Below, piece after piece: positions 21,955-30,980 of a DNA stretch of 38,506 bases. A program made the position numbers and the translations under genes. A model generated the notes under the pieces. That model ran no database searches and was not told the origin of the DNA. It worked only from the letters and a program-made list of their open reading frames with translations. Each line of letters begins with the position of its first letter. The stretch's first letter is position 1. This stretch comes from Anaerolineae bacterium (GTDB lineage: Bacteria > Chloroflexota > Anaerolineae > Epilineales > Epilineaceae): NCBI GenBank assembly GCA_029262755.1, contig JAJCYU010000156.1, positions 1-38,506 on the forward strand, given 5' to 3'.

Positions 21955-24900
21955 ATGCGTGCTAGCCACCTACTGCGAATCCTCGGCGCCATCGCCCTCG
22001 CGGGCGTCGCCGCCACCGCATCGCCGGTCGGACCCGCGGATGCGCGCCCGGAACCGGGCCCCACGCAGCGCGTGCACGGTGACCAGGCGATGCAGCGGGT
22101 GATCGTCGTCCCCCGGGACAGCGCGGCGGACCGAGCCCTGCGCGCGTCCACGAATCGCATGAATCCGCAGCAGGTCGATGGTGCCGACCCCGTAGGTAGC
22201 GGGCGCGCTCACACCCCACCCGCTCGCGACGACAACGCACCATACCGCGATAGCGACGCGCCTGCCCCCTCCACCGCACCGCTCGACGCGACCCGCGTCG
22301 CCGCCGCCCTCCGCCGCGCCGCCGACCAGCCCGACGACGGCCTCCGCGCCGCGCTCGCGCAAGCCGTCGCGGACGGCGACGCGACGCGCCTGACGCCGCT
22401 GTGGATCAACGGCACCTTCGCCCTCGAAGCGAGCGCCTCGCTCGTCGCGGCGCTCGACGCCCGATCGGATGTCGCGGCCGTGTTGCCCGATCGCCCGCTC
22501 GCGCTGGCCTCCGCCGGCGCTCCGCGCGCTGTGCGCGCAGGTGCAGCCGGTGTGCTGATGCCCGCGCTCACCGCACTCGCGCTACCGGGCCAGAGCAATG
22601 AGGCCGTTCCCGTCGCAACGGATCCGACCTGGTCCGTGAGCGCCGTACGTGCGCCGGAGACGTGGCGTCGGTTGGGCGTGGACGGCAGCGGTGTGGTCGT
22701 CGCCGTGCTCGATTCGGGCGTCGATTACAACCACCCGGCGCTGCGCACGCGCTACCGCGGATACCGCGGCGAGGGCCGGCCCGATAACACGAACAGCTGG
22801 TGGTGCCGTAGCTGTGGAAACAGCAACATCTACCCCTACGACAGCGCCGGGCAGGCCGGGCACGGCACACACGTAGCCGGCAGCATTCTCGGCGGCGAGG
22901 GCTTCGGCGTCGCGCCCGGCGCGGAGTGGATCGCCGCACGCGCCTGTGACGGGACGGATTGTTCCGACAGCACCTTGCTCGCAGCCTTCCAGTGGGTGCT
23001 CGATCTCGGACCCGCGGCGCCGGAAGTGGTCAACACCAGCCTCGTGACGATCCTCGACACGTCGACCGCGTTGATCACGCCGGCCGTCGAGGCCGTCGAG
23101 GCCGCGGGCATTCTCTTGGTCGGCTCGACGGGCAACGACGAGGGCCCGATCACCGCGCCGGGCGGCCTGGCGTCCGCGCTGGGTGTCGGCGCGACGACCG
23201 CTGCGGGCGAGATGTGGATCAAGAGCCGCTGGGGTACCTCGCCGTTCGGGGACAATAAGCCGGACGTCGTGGCGCCGGGCGCGGGTATCGAGTCCGCGAT
23301 GCCGGGCGGCGGCATGATCCGTCAGACCGGAACGAGCATGGCGGCGCCGCACGTGGCGGGCGTCGCGGCGCTCATCCTCTCCGCGGCGCCGGACCTGCGC
23401 CCCGCCGAAGTCCGTGCGGTCATCACCCGCACTGCACGCACGCTTAGCACGTCCGCGCCGAACCCGAAGTCCGGGTGGGGGCTCGTCGACGCCTACGGGG
23501 CCGTGAAGTCCGTGAGCGAGGTCGGCAGCGTGACGGGCCGGGTCGTGCGCACGGAGGACGGCGTCGCAATCCCGGACGCGGTCGTGCGCGTGACGGACAT
23601 CGTGCGCGACCCGGTTGCCCGCCTCACGGTGGACAGCGACGGCCGCTTCGATATCGACCTGCGGCCCGGGAGCTACGTGCTCTTCATCGAGGCCTTCGGC
23701 TACGTGAGCGTCACGCGGCCGGACATCGATATCACCGCCGACGGCCAGATCGACCTCGGCGACATTGCGCTCGCGGTCGAGACGCCACGCGGCACCTTCA
23801 GCGGCCGCTTGATCGATGGCGAGAACGGCGCACCCGTGACGGGCACGCTGCGCATCGAGGGCGCTCCACGCCCCCTGCCGACCGACGAGCTCGGCTTCTT
23901 CTCCGTGCAGCTACCCGCGCGCACATACCAGGTCGACGTTGCAGAACTCGGCTACCGTGCGCTGCGCGACAGCGTCAAGGTCGTCGCAGGCCAGACCGTC
24001 ACCCGCACATATCGCATGGTGCCGGCGCCACGCGTCCTGCTGGTCGACGGCGACGCGTGGGCCTACGGCCGCGCGGCCGCCGTCATCGGCGACAGCCTGA
24101 CGCGCCTTCGCTACGTATTCGACCGCCACCATGTAACCGATGACGTCGGCGGACCGGGTCGGCCCGGTGGCGCGCCGGACCTTGCCACCCTGGCCGGCTA
24201 CGACCTCGTGCTCTGGTCCAGTGCCGTGGCGGGGCCCGCCCATGTGCGCGGCGCAGGCGCGCTGTCTGCCTACTTGGAGCAAGGCGGGAAGCTGCTGCTC
24301 AGCGGCCAGGACGCACTGTGCGTAGACGCGGGCGTCGACACGGGTCGCCGCCCCTGCGACGATCGAGCACGGCCGCACCCCTACGTCCGCGACCGACTGC
24401 ACCTGCGCGTCGTGGCTGATGCATCCGCAAGCCGTATCGTGCACGGCCTGGACAGCGGTCCGCTCGCCGGCATCACCCTGACGCTGAACGGTCCGGGCAG
24501 CCTCGACAACCAGGACGCGACGGACGTGCTGGCGAGCATCGACGATCTCCATACCGATCTGATCGCACGCTACGACAACGGCGGCGGCGCGGCGGCGCTC
24601 GTCGCCCGCTGCGAGAGCCATCGCAGCGTCGCGCTCGGCTTCGGGATCGAGGGCATCGCCGGCGACGAGGTCCGTGACGTGGTGGTGGCTCGCTTGATGG
24701 ACGCACTCGTGGCTCCGGAGCCGGCCCACGCCGCCTTCGTGCGCCCCGTCGTCGATACGCTCATCCGCGCGCCAGGCCGAACCGCGGACTTCACGGTCAC
24801 CCTGACCAGCACGGGCGTTGAAGCCACGACCTTCGACCTCGACGTGGACGGGTCCACCGGCTGGCCGGCGGAGCTGCGCACGGCGGGCTTCGGCGAAGTG

Positions 24901-26550
24901 CTCACCGAGCCGCTCGTCTTGGAGCACTGCGCCAGCGCCGTATTCGGTGCCCGCGTGCAGGTCCCGGCCGACGCACTGCCTGGTGCCGCCAATGCACCGG
25001 AGTTACGCATCCGTGCGCGCGAAGGAGCGTCGGTCTCCCTCTCGCTGCCCTTGAAGGCCCGCGCCCCCGCGCCGCTGCTGCTCGTCGATGGTGAGTTCCA
25101 GAGCGAGACGCGCGACGCTTGGTCCGCCGCGCTCGACGAGCTGGGTCTGGTCCACGACCTGTGGGCGCTCGGGGAGGAGAACCCCAGCTGGGAAGCGCGC
25201 CCACCGGACGGCCAACGGCCACCGGACGAGGCGCTGTCGCTCTACCCTGCGGTCTTGTGGTTCGTAGGCTACGACTTTCGCGACCACGGCAACCTGGGGT
25301 CCGCCGGCCAAAAGGCGCTGGCAGCCTACCTCGACCAGGGCGGACGGTTGTTGCTATCCAGCGAGGATTTCTTATGGGCTCGCGGGGAAACGCCTTTCGC
25401 GGGCGAACGGCGCTTCCACCGCGAGTATTTGGGCGTGACCGGCTACGAGGACAATGCGGGCGCCGCCCACCAGGGCCCCCTGACCGGCGCCGAGGCTTCG
25501 ATCTACGAAGGTCTTCGCGGCTGCATGCTCGACCGGCGCGATGTGGACGAAGACCGTTCGGATCGCCTTGAGCTCAAGGCAAGCGGACGACCAGCGCTGC
25601 TCGACATCTTCGACCACCCCGTCGCCGCGCAATTTGCGGGTCGCGATTTTCGCACGGTCTTCCTCGGCCTCGATGCCGGCCGCGGCGACCCGGCGTGCCT
25701 GCAACCGCTGCTCGCGAGTGCCGTTGCATGGTTCGCGCCGCTGGCCGACAGCGAGCTGCTGCTCGTGGACGCCACGGGCCGCCAGACCGATCGCCGCGCC
25801 TATGGCGACGGCGATACCGTGCGCTTGGAGTTGGTCGTGCGCCCCGCCGTAGCGCGCGATGTCGCGGGCGCCGAAATTCGCTGGTCCCTGCCGGAGGGCG
25901 CGTCGCCGCTCACCGGCACGCTACCGAGCGGCTGGACCTGGTCCGAGGCGGAGCGCACGCTCAACTGGCAGGGCGACGTACAACGCGGACGGCCCCTCCG
26001 CGCGGTCGTCGCGCTGCGCATCGATCCCGGCGCACCTGCGCCCGGCGCCATGGTGTCCGAGGCGGTCCTGATCGGCGAGGGCCTGGCAGCCTCGACGCGC
26101 GTAGGTTGGCGGGTAAACGCACCCGATCTCTCCAGCGCGAGCAAGAGTGTCGGCCGTCCAAACGAGCCTTTCGCCTACGGCAGCGAGGTGTCTTTCTTCC
26201 TCAATGTCCGGAACAACGGCACGCGCGCGGCCGACCCCTTCCTGGTCACGGACACGCTGCCCGCCGGCCTGATGTTGGTGCCCGAGAGCTGGATCATCAC
26301 CGCCGGCGCGGGCGAGGTGACGGGCGATCCGGACCAGGGCCGCCTCCACTGGCGCGGCGTGATCCCGCCCGGCGGCCTGGCCGCGCTGTCCTACCGCGCC
26401 CGCGTCGTCACCCACGAGGGCGGTCCGCGCACCAACATCGCGGTCGTCGACGACGGTACGGGCGAGCGGCGCAGCCTCACCGCCTCGGTCTTCGTCTCGC
26501 CGCGCCTCCTGCTGCCATGGGTCGCCAGCGAGATCGACACGGATCCGTAA
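21955..26550 (+). CDS. Secreted multidomain subtilisin-family protease (S8), 1531 residues
   Basis: A signal peptide (MRASHLLRILGAIALAGVA, then an Ala cleavage region) is followed by a propeptide and the peptidase domain: Asp253 (AVLDSGVDYNHP), His303 (GHGTHVAG) and Ser461 (TGTSMAAPH), with Asn in STGNDEG. CSSCG-type Cys pairs in WWCRSCG and ACDGTDC suggest disulfides. Then come two carboxypeptidase-regulatory-like repeats (VTGRVVRTEDGVAIPDAVV and SGRLIDGENGAPVTGT), two modules beginning LLVDGD/LLVDGE, and a terminal DUF11-like repeat (NNGTRAADPFLVTDTLPAG). It ends with SPRLLLPWVASE. The start is the ATG at 21955 (GGAGA 7 nt upstream); the ORF start at 21847 would precede the signal peptide with 36 non-typical residues. 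It probably remains on or near the cell surface. Confidence 0.93.
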   Translation: MRASHLLRILGAIALAGVAATASPVGPADARPEPGPTQRVHGDQAMQRVIVVPRDSAADRALRASTNRMNPQQVDGADPVGSGRAHTPPARDDNAPYRDSDAPAPSTAPLDATRVAAALRRAADQPDDGLRAALAQAVADGDATRLTPLWINGTFALEASASLVAALDARSDVAAVLPDRPLALASAGAPRAVRAGAAGVLMPALTALALPGQSNEAVPVATDPTWSVSAVRAPETWRRLGVDGSGVVVAVLDSGVDYNHPALRTRYRGYRGEGRPDNTNSWWCRSCGNSNIYPYDSAGQAGHGTHVAGSILGGEGFGVAPGAEWIAARACDGTDCSDSTLLAAFQWVLDLGPAAPEVVNTSLVTILDTSTALITPAVEAVEAAGILLVGSTGNDEGPITAPGGLASALGVGATTAAGEMWIKSRWGTSPFGDNKPDVVAPGAGIESAMPGGGMIRQTGTSMAAPHVAGVAALILSAAPDLRPAEVRAVITRTARTLSTSAPNPKSGWGLVDAYGAVKSVSEVGSVTGRVVRTEDGVAIPDAVVRVTDIVRDPVARLTVDSDGRFDIDLRPGSYVLFIEAFGYVSVTRPDIDITADGQIDLGDIALAVETPRGTFSGRLIDGENGAPVTGTLRIEGAPRPLPTDELGFFSVQLPARTYQVDVAELGYRALRDSVKVVAGQTVTRTYRMVPAPRVLLVDGDAWAYGRAAAVIGDSLTRLRYVFDRHHVTDDVGGPGRPGGAPDLATLAGYDLVLWSSAVAGPAHVRGAGALSAYLEQGGKLLLSGQDALCVDAGVDTGRRPCDDRARPHPYVRDRLHLRVVADASASRIVHGLDSGPLAGITLTLNGPGSLDNQDATDVLASIDDLHTDLIARYDNGGGAAALVARCESHRSVALGFGIEGIAGDEVRDVVVARLMDALVAPEPAHAAFVRPVVDTLIRAPGRTADFTVTLTSTGVEATTFDLDVDGSTGWPAELRTAGFGEVLTEPLVLEHCASAVFGARVQVPADALPGAANAPELRIRAREGASVSLSLPLKARAPAPLLLVDGEFQSETRDAWSAALDELGLVHDLWALGEENPSWEARPPDGQRPPDEALSLYPAVLWFVGYDFRDHGNLGSAGQKALAAYLDQGGRLLLSSEDFLWARGETPFAGERRFHREYLGVTGYEDNAGAAHQGPLTGAEASIYEGLRGCMLDRRDVDEDRSDRLELKASGRPALLDIFDHPVAAQFAGRDFRTVFLGLDAGRGDPACLQPLLASAVAWFAPLADSELLLVDATGRQTDRRAYGDGDTVRLELVVRPAVARDVAGAEIRWSLPEGASPLTGTLPSGWTWSEAERTLNWQGDVQRGRPLRAVVALRIDPGAPAPGAMVSEAVLIGEGLAASTRVGWRVNAPDLSSASKSVGRPNEPFAYGSEVSFFLNVRNNGTRAADPFLVTDTLPAGLMLVPESWIITAGAGEVTGDPDQGRLHWRGVIPPGGLAALSYRARVVTHEGGPRTNIAVVDDGTGERRSLTASVFVSPRLLLPWVASEIDTDP

Positions 26551-26655
26551 TCCCGGCGACAGCGGCCCCTGATCCAAGCGACCTTGCCCCCTGACCCAAA
26601 CGTCGCCCAGGCACCCCTTCAGTCGATGCGACCGCGCAATGCGCCGCGGCACCCG

Positions 26656-26684
26656 TTGGCCGGCCATGGGGCGCGGCTTATAAT
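26656..26684 (+). promoter_or_regulatory. Promoter for the coiled-coil/selB/glycosyltransferase operon
   Basis: TTGGCC (-35, 26656-26661), 17-bp spacer, TATAAT (-10, 26679-26684, perfect match). It would start transcription near 26691, about 50 nt before the ATG at 26743. One of the clearest sigma-70-like promoters in the window. Confidence 0.65.
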
Positions 26685-26742
26685 CGGTCGCCGCCGCCGC
26701 CGCCAGCCGCCGCCGCCAGCCGATCGTGCCCGGGAGCGACCG

Positions 26743-27975
26743 ATGGACGCCCAAGCCCTGACGACCACCGATCGCATCGAGCAGCTCGAGGACCGCACCG
26801 CCGGTTCCGCGAGCGAGCTCGAGCGCCTGAGCGCCGCCGTAACGGCCATGGACGCACGCTTGGCCGCCATGGAACGCGGTGTAGCCGCGATGCGCGAGGC
26901 GCAGGAGAGCGTCGCCGGCCGCTTGGAGCATGTGGCCGCCTCCCTTGATCACAGTGGCCGGATCGACGCCCTGGAAGAGCGCTTCGGCGCCGCCCGAGCA
27001 GCCACGGAGAACACCGCGGACCGCTTGGAACGTCTGGCCTCGGAGGTCACGCGCCAGGCCGGACTCGAGAACAGCATGGTCCACCTGCGCTCGGAGCTGG
27101 CGGAGCAGCTCGCCGAGCACGCGGAAGAGGCGCGGGTAGCCGCCAAATCCGGCGGGATCGAGTTGAGCCGGCAGGTCGAGAGCACGCGAAGGTTGCAAGA
27201 AGAGCAGCAAGCGCGCTTGGAACACCTGACGCCTCTCGTCGATCGCATGACCAACGCGGAGCGCCGCGTGACCGAGGTCGGTCGCGAGATCGGCGGGCTC
27301 GCGGTGCGCATCGACGAGGTGGCGGACGAACGTGCCGGACTGCGGGAGATCGCACAGCGCAGCGAGCAGCACGCCGCGTCGCGCATCACGGAGCTCACGG
27401 GGATCACGGACGATCTGCGCACGGAGGTTGCGGCCTGGACGAAGCGCATCGAAGGCCAGTCGGAAGCCGTCCGCGAGGCCCAGGCCATCGCCGCCCGTCT
27501 TCAAGAGACGGCGGAGCGCATGCGTGCCGAGCACAGCCAGACCGCGGAAGCACAGCGGATCGCGGAGGCGCGCGTTGAAAAGTCCCTGGAACAGATTCGC
27601 CAAGAGCAGGTTGACGCGTGGGAGATCTTCACAGCGCAACGCGCCAAGGAACGAACCGAGGCCGACCGCGTGCGACAATCGCGCGAGGAGCAGGACCGCG
27701 AGGCGCTTGCCGAGGATTTGGAGCAGCGGGAGGCGCGCGTGCGCGGAACCATTGCGGAGCTGGAGGGTCGGCTGGAGCAAGACGTGCTGGCGCTGGACGT
27801 GTTTCGCCGCGCGATGGCTGAGATCCTTGTTCGCGCGCGGGACGACAACGAAGAAGCTGTGCGCTCCATGGAGGCCCTCCTGCCGGGCTCCGCGCAGCCG
27901 GCGCTCGTATCGGAGCGCCGGCAGGCCCTGCGACGCGCGATGCGCGCGCGGCGCGAGGGCAACGAGGGGCACTAG
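26743..27975 (+). CDS. Long coiled-coil protein, unknown function
   Basis: A 410-residue protein made almost entirely of heptad-like helical repeats rich in Glu, Arg, Ala and Gln (RIEQLEDRTAGSASELERLSA, RLQETAERMRAEHSQTAEAQ, EDLEQREARVRGTIAELEGRL), ending in a basic helix RRALRRAMRARREG-like tail. There is no signal peptide or membrane anchor, so it is cytoplasmic. The start is the ATG at 26743 with GGGAG 7 nt upstream; the ORF-track start at 26584 lies before the promoter's -10 and is excluded. It ends 3 nt before selB. It may be structural or a scaffold; no specific family is recognised. Confidence 0.75.
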   Translation: MDAQALTTTDRIEQLEDRTAGSASELERLSAAVTAMDARLAAMERGVAAMREAQESVAGRLEHVAASLDHSGRIDALEERFGAARAATENTADRLERLASEVTRQAGLENSMVHLRSELAEQLAEHAEEARVAAKSGGIELSRQVESTRRLQEEQQARLEHLTPLVDRMTNAERRVTEVGREIGGLAVRIDEVADERAGLREIAQRSEQHAASRITELTGITDDLRTEVAAWTKRIEGQSEAVREAQAIAARLQETAERMRAEHSQTAEAQRIAEARVEKSLEQIRQEQVDAWEIFTAQRAKERTEADRVRQSREEQDREALAEDLEQREARVRGTIAELEGRLEQDVLALDVFRRAMAEILVRARDDNEEAVRSMEALLPGSAQPALVSERRQALRRAMRARREGNEGH

Positions 27976-27978
27976 CGG

Positions 27979-29907
27979 ATGCCGCCTGAGGAACACGGCA
28001 CCGACACGACGCCCGAACGGGTGGTCGTCGTGGGCACCTCCGGGCATGTCGATCACGGCAAGAGCACGTTGGTGCGCGCCCTCACCGGCACGGACCCTGA
28101 CCGGCTGGCCGAGGAAAAGGCACGCGGCCTGACCATCGAGCTCGGCTTCGCCTTCCGCGATCTACCCAGCGGCCGCGTGGCGAGCTTCGTGGACGTTCCC
28201 GGCCACGAGGATTTCATCCGCAACGCGCTTGCCGGCGCGGGCGGCATCGATGCCGCGCTGCTGATCGTGGCGGCCGATGAAGGCCCGATGCCGCAGACCC
28301 TCGAGCATCTGGCCATCCTCGATCTGGTCGGCGTGACCCACGCCATCGCGGTGATCAGCAAAGCCGATCTCGTGGAGCCGGATTGGCTGGAGTTGGTGCG
28401 TGAGGAGGTAGCCGAGTTGCTGGCGGGCACGCGTCTGGCCGGCTCCGCCGTGCTGCCGGTTAGTGCAAGTTCGGGCGCCGGCATCCCCGAGCTCGTCGAC
28501 GCCTTGGACGCCCTGCTCGCCGACGTGCCCGCACCGCGCGACGTGGGGCGGCCACGGTTATCGGTCGACCGCGTGTTCACCCTGGCCGGCTTCGGCACCG
28601 TCGTCACCGGCACGCTGCGCGACGGCTCGCTGCGCGCCGGAGAAGCGCTCACGGTCCAGCCCTCCGGCTTGACGGTGCGCACCCGCGGCGTACACAGCCA
28701 CGGCCGCGCGGTGGAAACCGCGCTGCCGGGCACCCGCACCGCCGTGAACCTGGCCGGCATCGACGTAGACGCCATCGAGCGCGGCGACGTGCTGATCCCG
28801 CCCGACAGCTACCAACCGACCCGCTTGATCGACGTCGCCGCCGAGGTGCTGCCGGAAGCCGTGGCCGCTATCGAGCACGACCGGCAGGTGGCGATCTTTC
28901 ACGGCGCGAGCGAGATCCTCGGCCGCGTGCGGCTGATCGATGCCGAGATCATCGAGCCCGGCGGCCGCGGCTGGCTGCAGCTGCACCTCGCGCGCCCCAC
29001 GGTCTTGGCCGCGGGCGACCGGATCGTGCTGCGCCTGCCCTCGCCCAGCCGCACCATCGGCGGTGGCGTCGTGCTCGACCCGCGCCCGCGACGGATGTGG
29101 CGGCGCTTCGACCCGGTTGTCGCAGAGCGCTTCGCCGCCCTCGCCGAGGGCTCACGCGAAGAGCGAGCCTGGTGGATGCTGCGCGAGCGTGAGCCGACGC
29201 GGGCGCAGGACATGCCGCCGCCTGACACGGGGCTTGAACCCGACGTGCGCGACGCGGCGCTCACCGCTCTTGCCGCGGACGGCCGTGCCATCGCCCTGGG
29301 CACATCGAGCTTGTGGATGACCGATGCCGGCTTGCGTACCGTGCAGGAACGCGCCCGCAGCCTCCTCGCCGAATACCACGCCCGTCATCCGCTGCGCGTC
29401 GGTCCACCGCGCGAAGAGTTGCGCGAGCGCCTCGACCTCTCGGCCGAGGCCTTCGCGGCCCTCCTCGCCCATGCAGAGACCGAGGGCTGGCTGACGCTCG
29501 ACGGAGGCCGCCCGCGCCTGCCCGAGCACAACGTCCGCTACTCCACCGAGGCCGCCGCGGCGCGTGACGCGTTGCTCACACGCTTCCGAGCCGCGCCCTT
29601 CGCGCCTCCGTCCACCGCGGACGCCCGCGCCGCCGTGGGCAACGAGGTACTCGAGGCGCTCCTGACCCAGGGCGATCTGGTCGCGGTCACCTCCGATGTG
29701 CTCTTCGACCGAGCGGGATTCCAGACGCTGCACGACTGGGTGATCGAGCACGTCGAGACGTCCGGCCAGGTTACGGTGGGCGATCTGCGCGACAAATTCG
29801 ACACGAGCCGCAAATACGCCCTCGGTCTGCTCGAGCACCTCGACCGCATCCACGTCACCCGCCGCGTGGGCGATGCACGCGTTCTGGCGCGCGAGAGCGG
29901 CGCGTGA
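27979..29907 (+). CDS. selB: Selenocysteine-specific translation elongation factor SelB
   Basis: A GTPase that delivers Sec-tRNA to UGA codons at SECIS elements. The G1 loop GHVDHGKST, G2 RGLTIELGFA (SelB-type, rather than the GITI of EF-Tu), G3 DVPGHEDF and G4-like SKADLV are seen, followed by two beta-barrel domains (LSVDRVFTLAGFGTVVTGTL) and a third. The C-terminal half has winged-helix repeats, ending in VGDLRDKFDTSRKYALGLLEHLD, the mRNA-binding end. 642 residues is a normal SelB length. There is no selA, selD, tRNA-Sec or selenoprotein gene in the window. It is followed by a glycosyltransferase gene with a GTGA overlap, an unusual neighbour for selB. Confidence 0.95.
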   Translation: MPPEEHGTDTTPERVVVVGTSGHVDHGKSTLVRALTGTDPDRLAEEKARGLTIELGFAFRDLPSGRVASFVDVPGHEDFIRNALAGAGGIDAALLIVAADEGPMPQTLEHLAILDLVGVTHAIAVISKADLVEPDWLELVREEVAELLAGTRLAGSAVLPVSASSGAGIPELVDALDALLADVPAPRDVGRPRLSVDRVFTLAGFGTVVTGTLRDGSLRAGEALTVQPSGLTVRTRGVHSHGRAVETALPGTRTAVNLAGIDVDAIERGDVLIPPDSYQPTRLIDVAAEVLPEAVAAIEHDRQVAIFHGASEILGRVRLIDAEIIEPGGRGWLQLHLARPTVLAAGDRIVLRLPSPSRTIGGGVVLDPRPRRMWRRFDPVVAERFAALAEGSREERAWWMLREREPTRAQDMPPPDTGLEPDVRDAALTALAADGRAIALGTSSLWMTDAGLRTVQERARSLLAEYHARHPLRVGPPREELRERLDLSAEAFAALLAHAETEGWLTLDGGRPRLPEHNVRYSTEAAAARDALLTRFRAAPFAPPSTADARAAVGNEVLEALLTQGDLVAVTSDVLFDRAGFQTLHDWVIEHVETSGQVTVGDLRDKFDTSRKYALGLLEHLDRIHVTRRVGDARVLARESGA

Positions 29908-30980
29908 ACATCGTTATCGTGAACTACAACACGCGGGCCCACCTTGCCGCGTGCCTGACCTCCTTGGCCGAGGGCGGTCTGGACGGCGTCGCGGCCGACG
30001 TGTGGGTGGTCGACAACGGCTCGACGGATGCCAGCGCGCACATGGTGCGAGCGCGCTTCCCCTGGGTGCGCTTGATCGAGAGCGAGGGCAACGTCGGCTT
30101 TTCGGGCGGCAATAACCTGGCCCTGCGCGCCGCCGGCTACCCCGAGCGGCCCGTCGCGCGCGACGCCGCTCCCGAGCGGCCGGCGCTGCTGCTAAACCCG
30201 GACACCGTGGTGCCCGCCGGTGCGCTCGCCGCGCTGCGCGCCGTGCTGGACGACGAGCCGGAGGTCGGCATCGTGGGCCCGCAGCTGGTGTTGGAAGACG
30301 GTTCGTTGGACCTGGCCTGCCGCCGCGCCTTCCCCACACCGGAGGTCGCCTTCTACCGCTTCAGCGGCCTATCCCGTCTCTTTCCGCGCAGCCGGCGCTT
30401 CGGACGCTACAACATGACCTTCCTCGGTCGCGACGAGCCCGCCGACGTGGACGCCGTCGTGGGCGCCTGCATGCTCGTGCGCGGCGCCGCCATCGCCGAC
30501 GTCGGGCTGCTCGACGAACGCTTCTGGATGTACGGTGAGGACCTGGACTGGGCGCTGCGGATCCGCGCCGCGGGCTGGCGCGTGGTCTACCGCCCGCACG
30601 TGATCGTCCACCACGTAAAGCGCGCCGCCTCACGCGCAAGCAACAAGGCGGCCTTCGAATTCCAACGCGCGATGTGGCTCTTCTACCACAAGCATTACCG
30701 CGCCACGACCCCCCGCTGGATCGACACCTGCGTCCTGCTCGGCCTGACGCTGCGCGGCGGCCAACGCTTGGCGCGCGAGATGTGGTCCGCGGACGGGCCC
30801 GGCGACCTGCCCGGCTTAGCAGGCGATGGGTCAGCCGATAGCGCGAACGACCCGTCGGCAGACCCTGGCGCGGGTCGTAGCGACGCGCGCTTCCACGCCG
30901 GTTCCCACAACCCTTCCGACGACCCTTCCGCCGTCGAGCAGCGCACCCCATCCTCGCCACCGTCCCCTCCCTCCCCATGA
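29904..30980 (+). CDS. Family 2 glycosyltransferase (rhamnosyltransferase-like)
   Basis: A 358-residue GT-A enzyme: VIVNYNTRAHL, VVDNGSTDAS, NVGFSGGNNLAL, LLNPDTVV (metal and nucleotide-sugar site), then VVGACMLVRGAAI and the catalytic FWMYGEDLDWALRIRAAGW. This is typical of WbbL-type polysaccharide glycosyltransferases. The last about 55 residues are a Pro/Ser/Asp-rich disordered tail (NDPSADPGAGRSD, SDDPSAVEQ) with no counterpart in the family. The start GTG overlaps the selB stop; its stop overlaps the next ATG (ATGA). It likely extends a lipid-linked surface glycan started by the next gene product. Confidence 0.92.
   Translation: MNIVIVNYNTRAHLAACLTSLAEGGLDGVAADVWVVDNGSTDASAHMVRARFPWVRLIESEGNVGFSGGNNLALRAAGYPERPVARDAAPERPALLLNPDTVVPAGALAALRAVLDDEPEVGIVGPQLVLEDGSLDLACRRAFPTPEVAFYRFSGLSRLFPRSRRFGRYNMTFLGRDEPADVDAVVGACMLVRGAAIADVGLLDERFWMYGEDLDWALRIRAAGWRVVYRPHVIVHHVKRAASRASNKAAFEFQRAMWLFYHKHYRATTPRWIDTCVLLGLTLRGGQRLAREMWSADGPGDLPGLAGDGSADSANDPSADPGAGRSDARFHAGSHNPSDDPSAVEQRTPSSPPSPPSP

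Noticed and set aside
26551-26742. tRNA-Sec or SECIS-like element near selB
   Set aside because: No acceptor-T-arm pattern or suitable long variable arm found; the segment holds a promoter and GCC repeats only.
25921-28056. 711-residue antisense ORF
   Set aside because: Covers the subtilase end, a clear promoter and the coiled-coil gene on the opposite strand; codon use is the complement of those genes.
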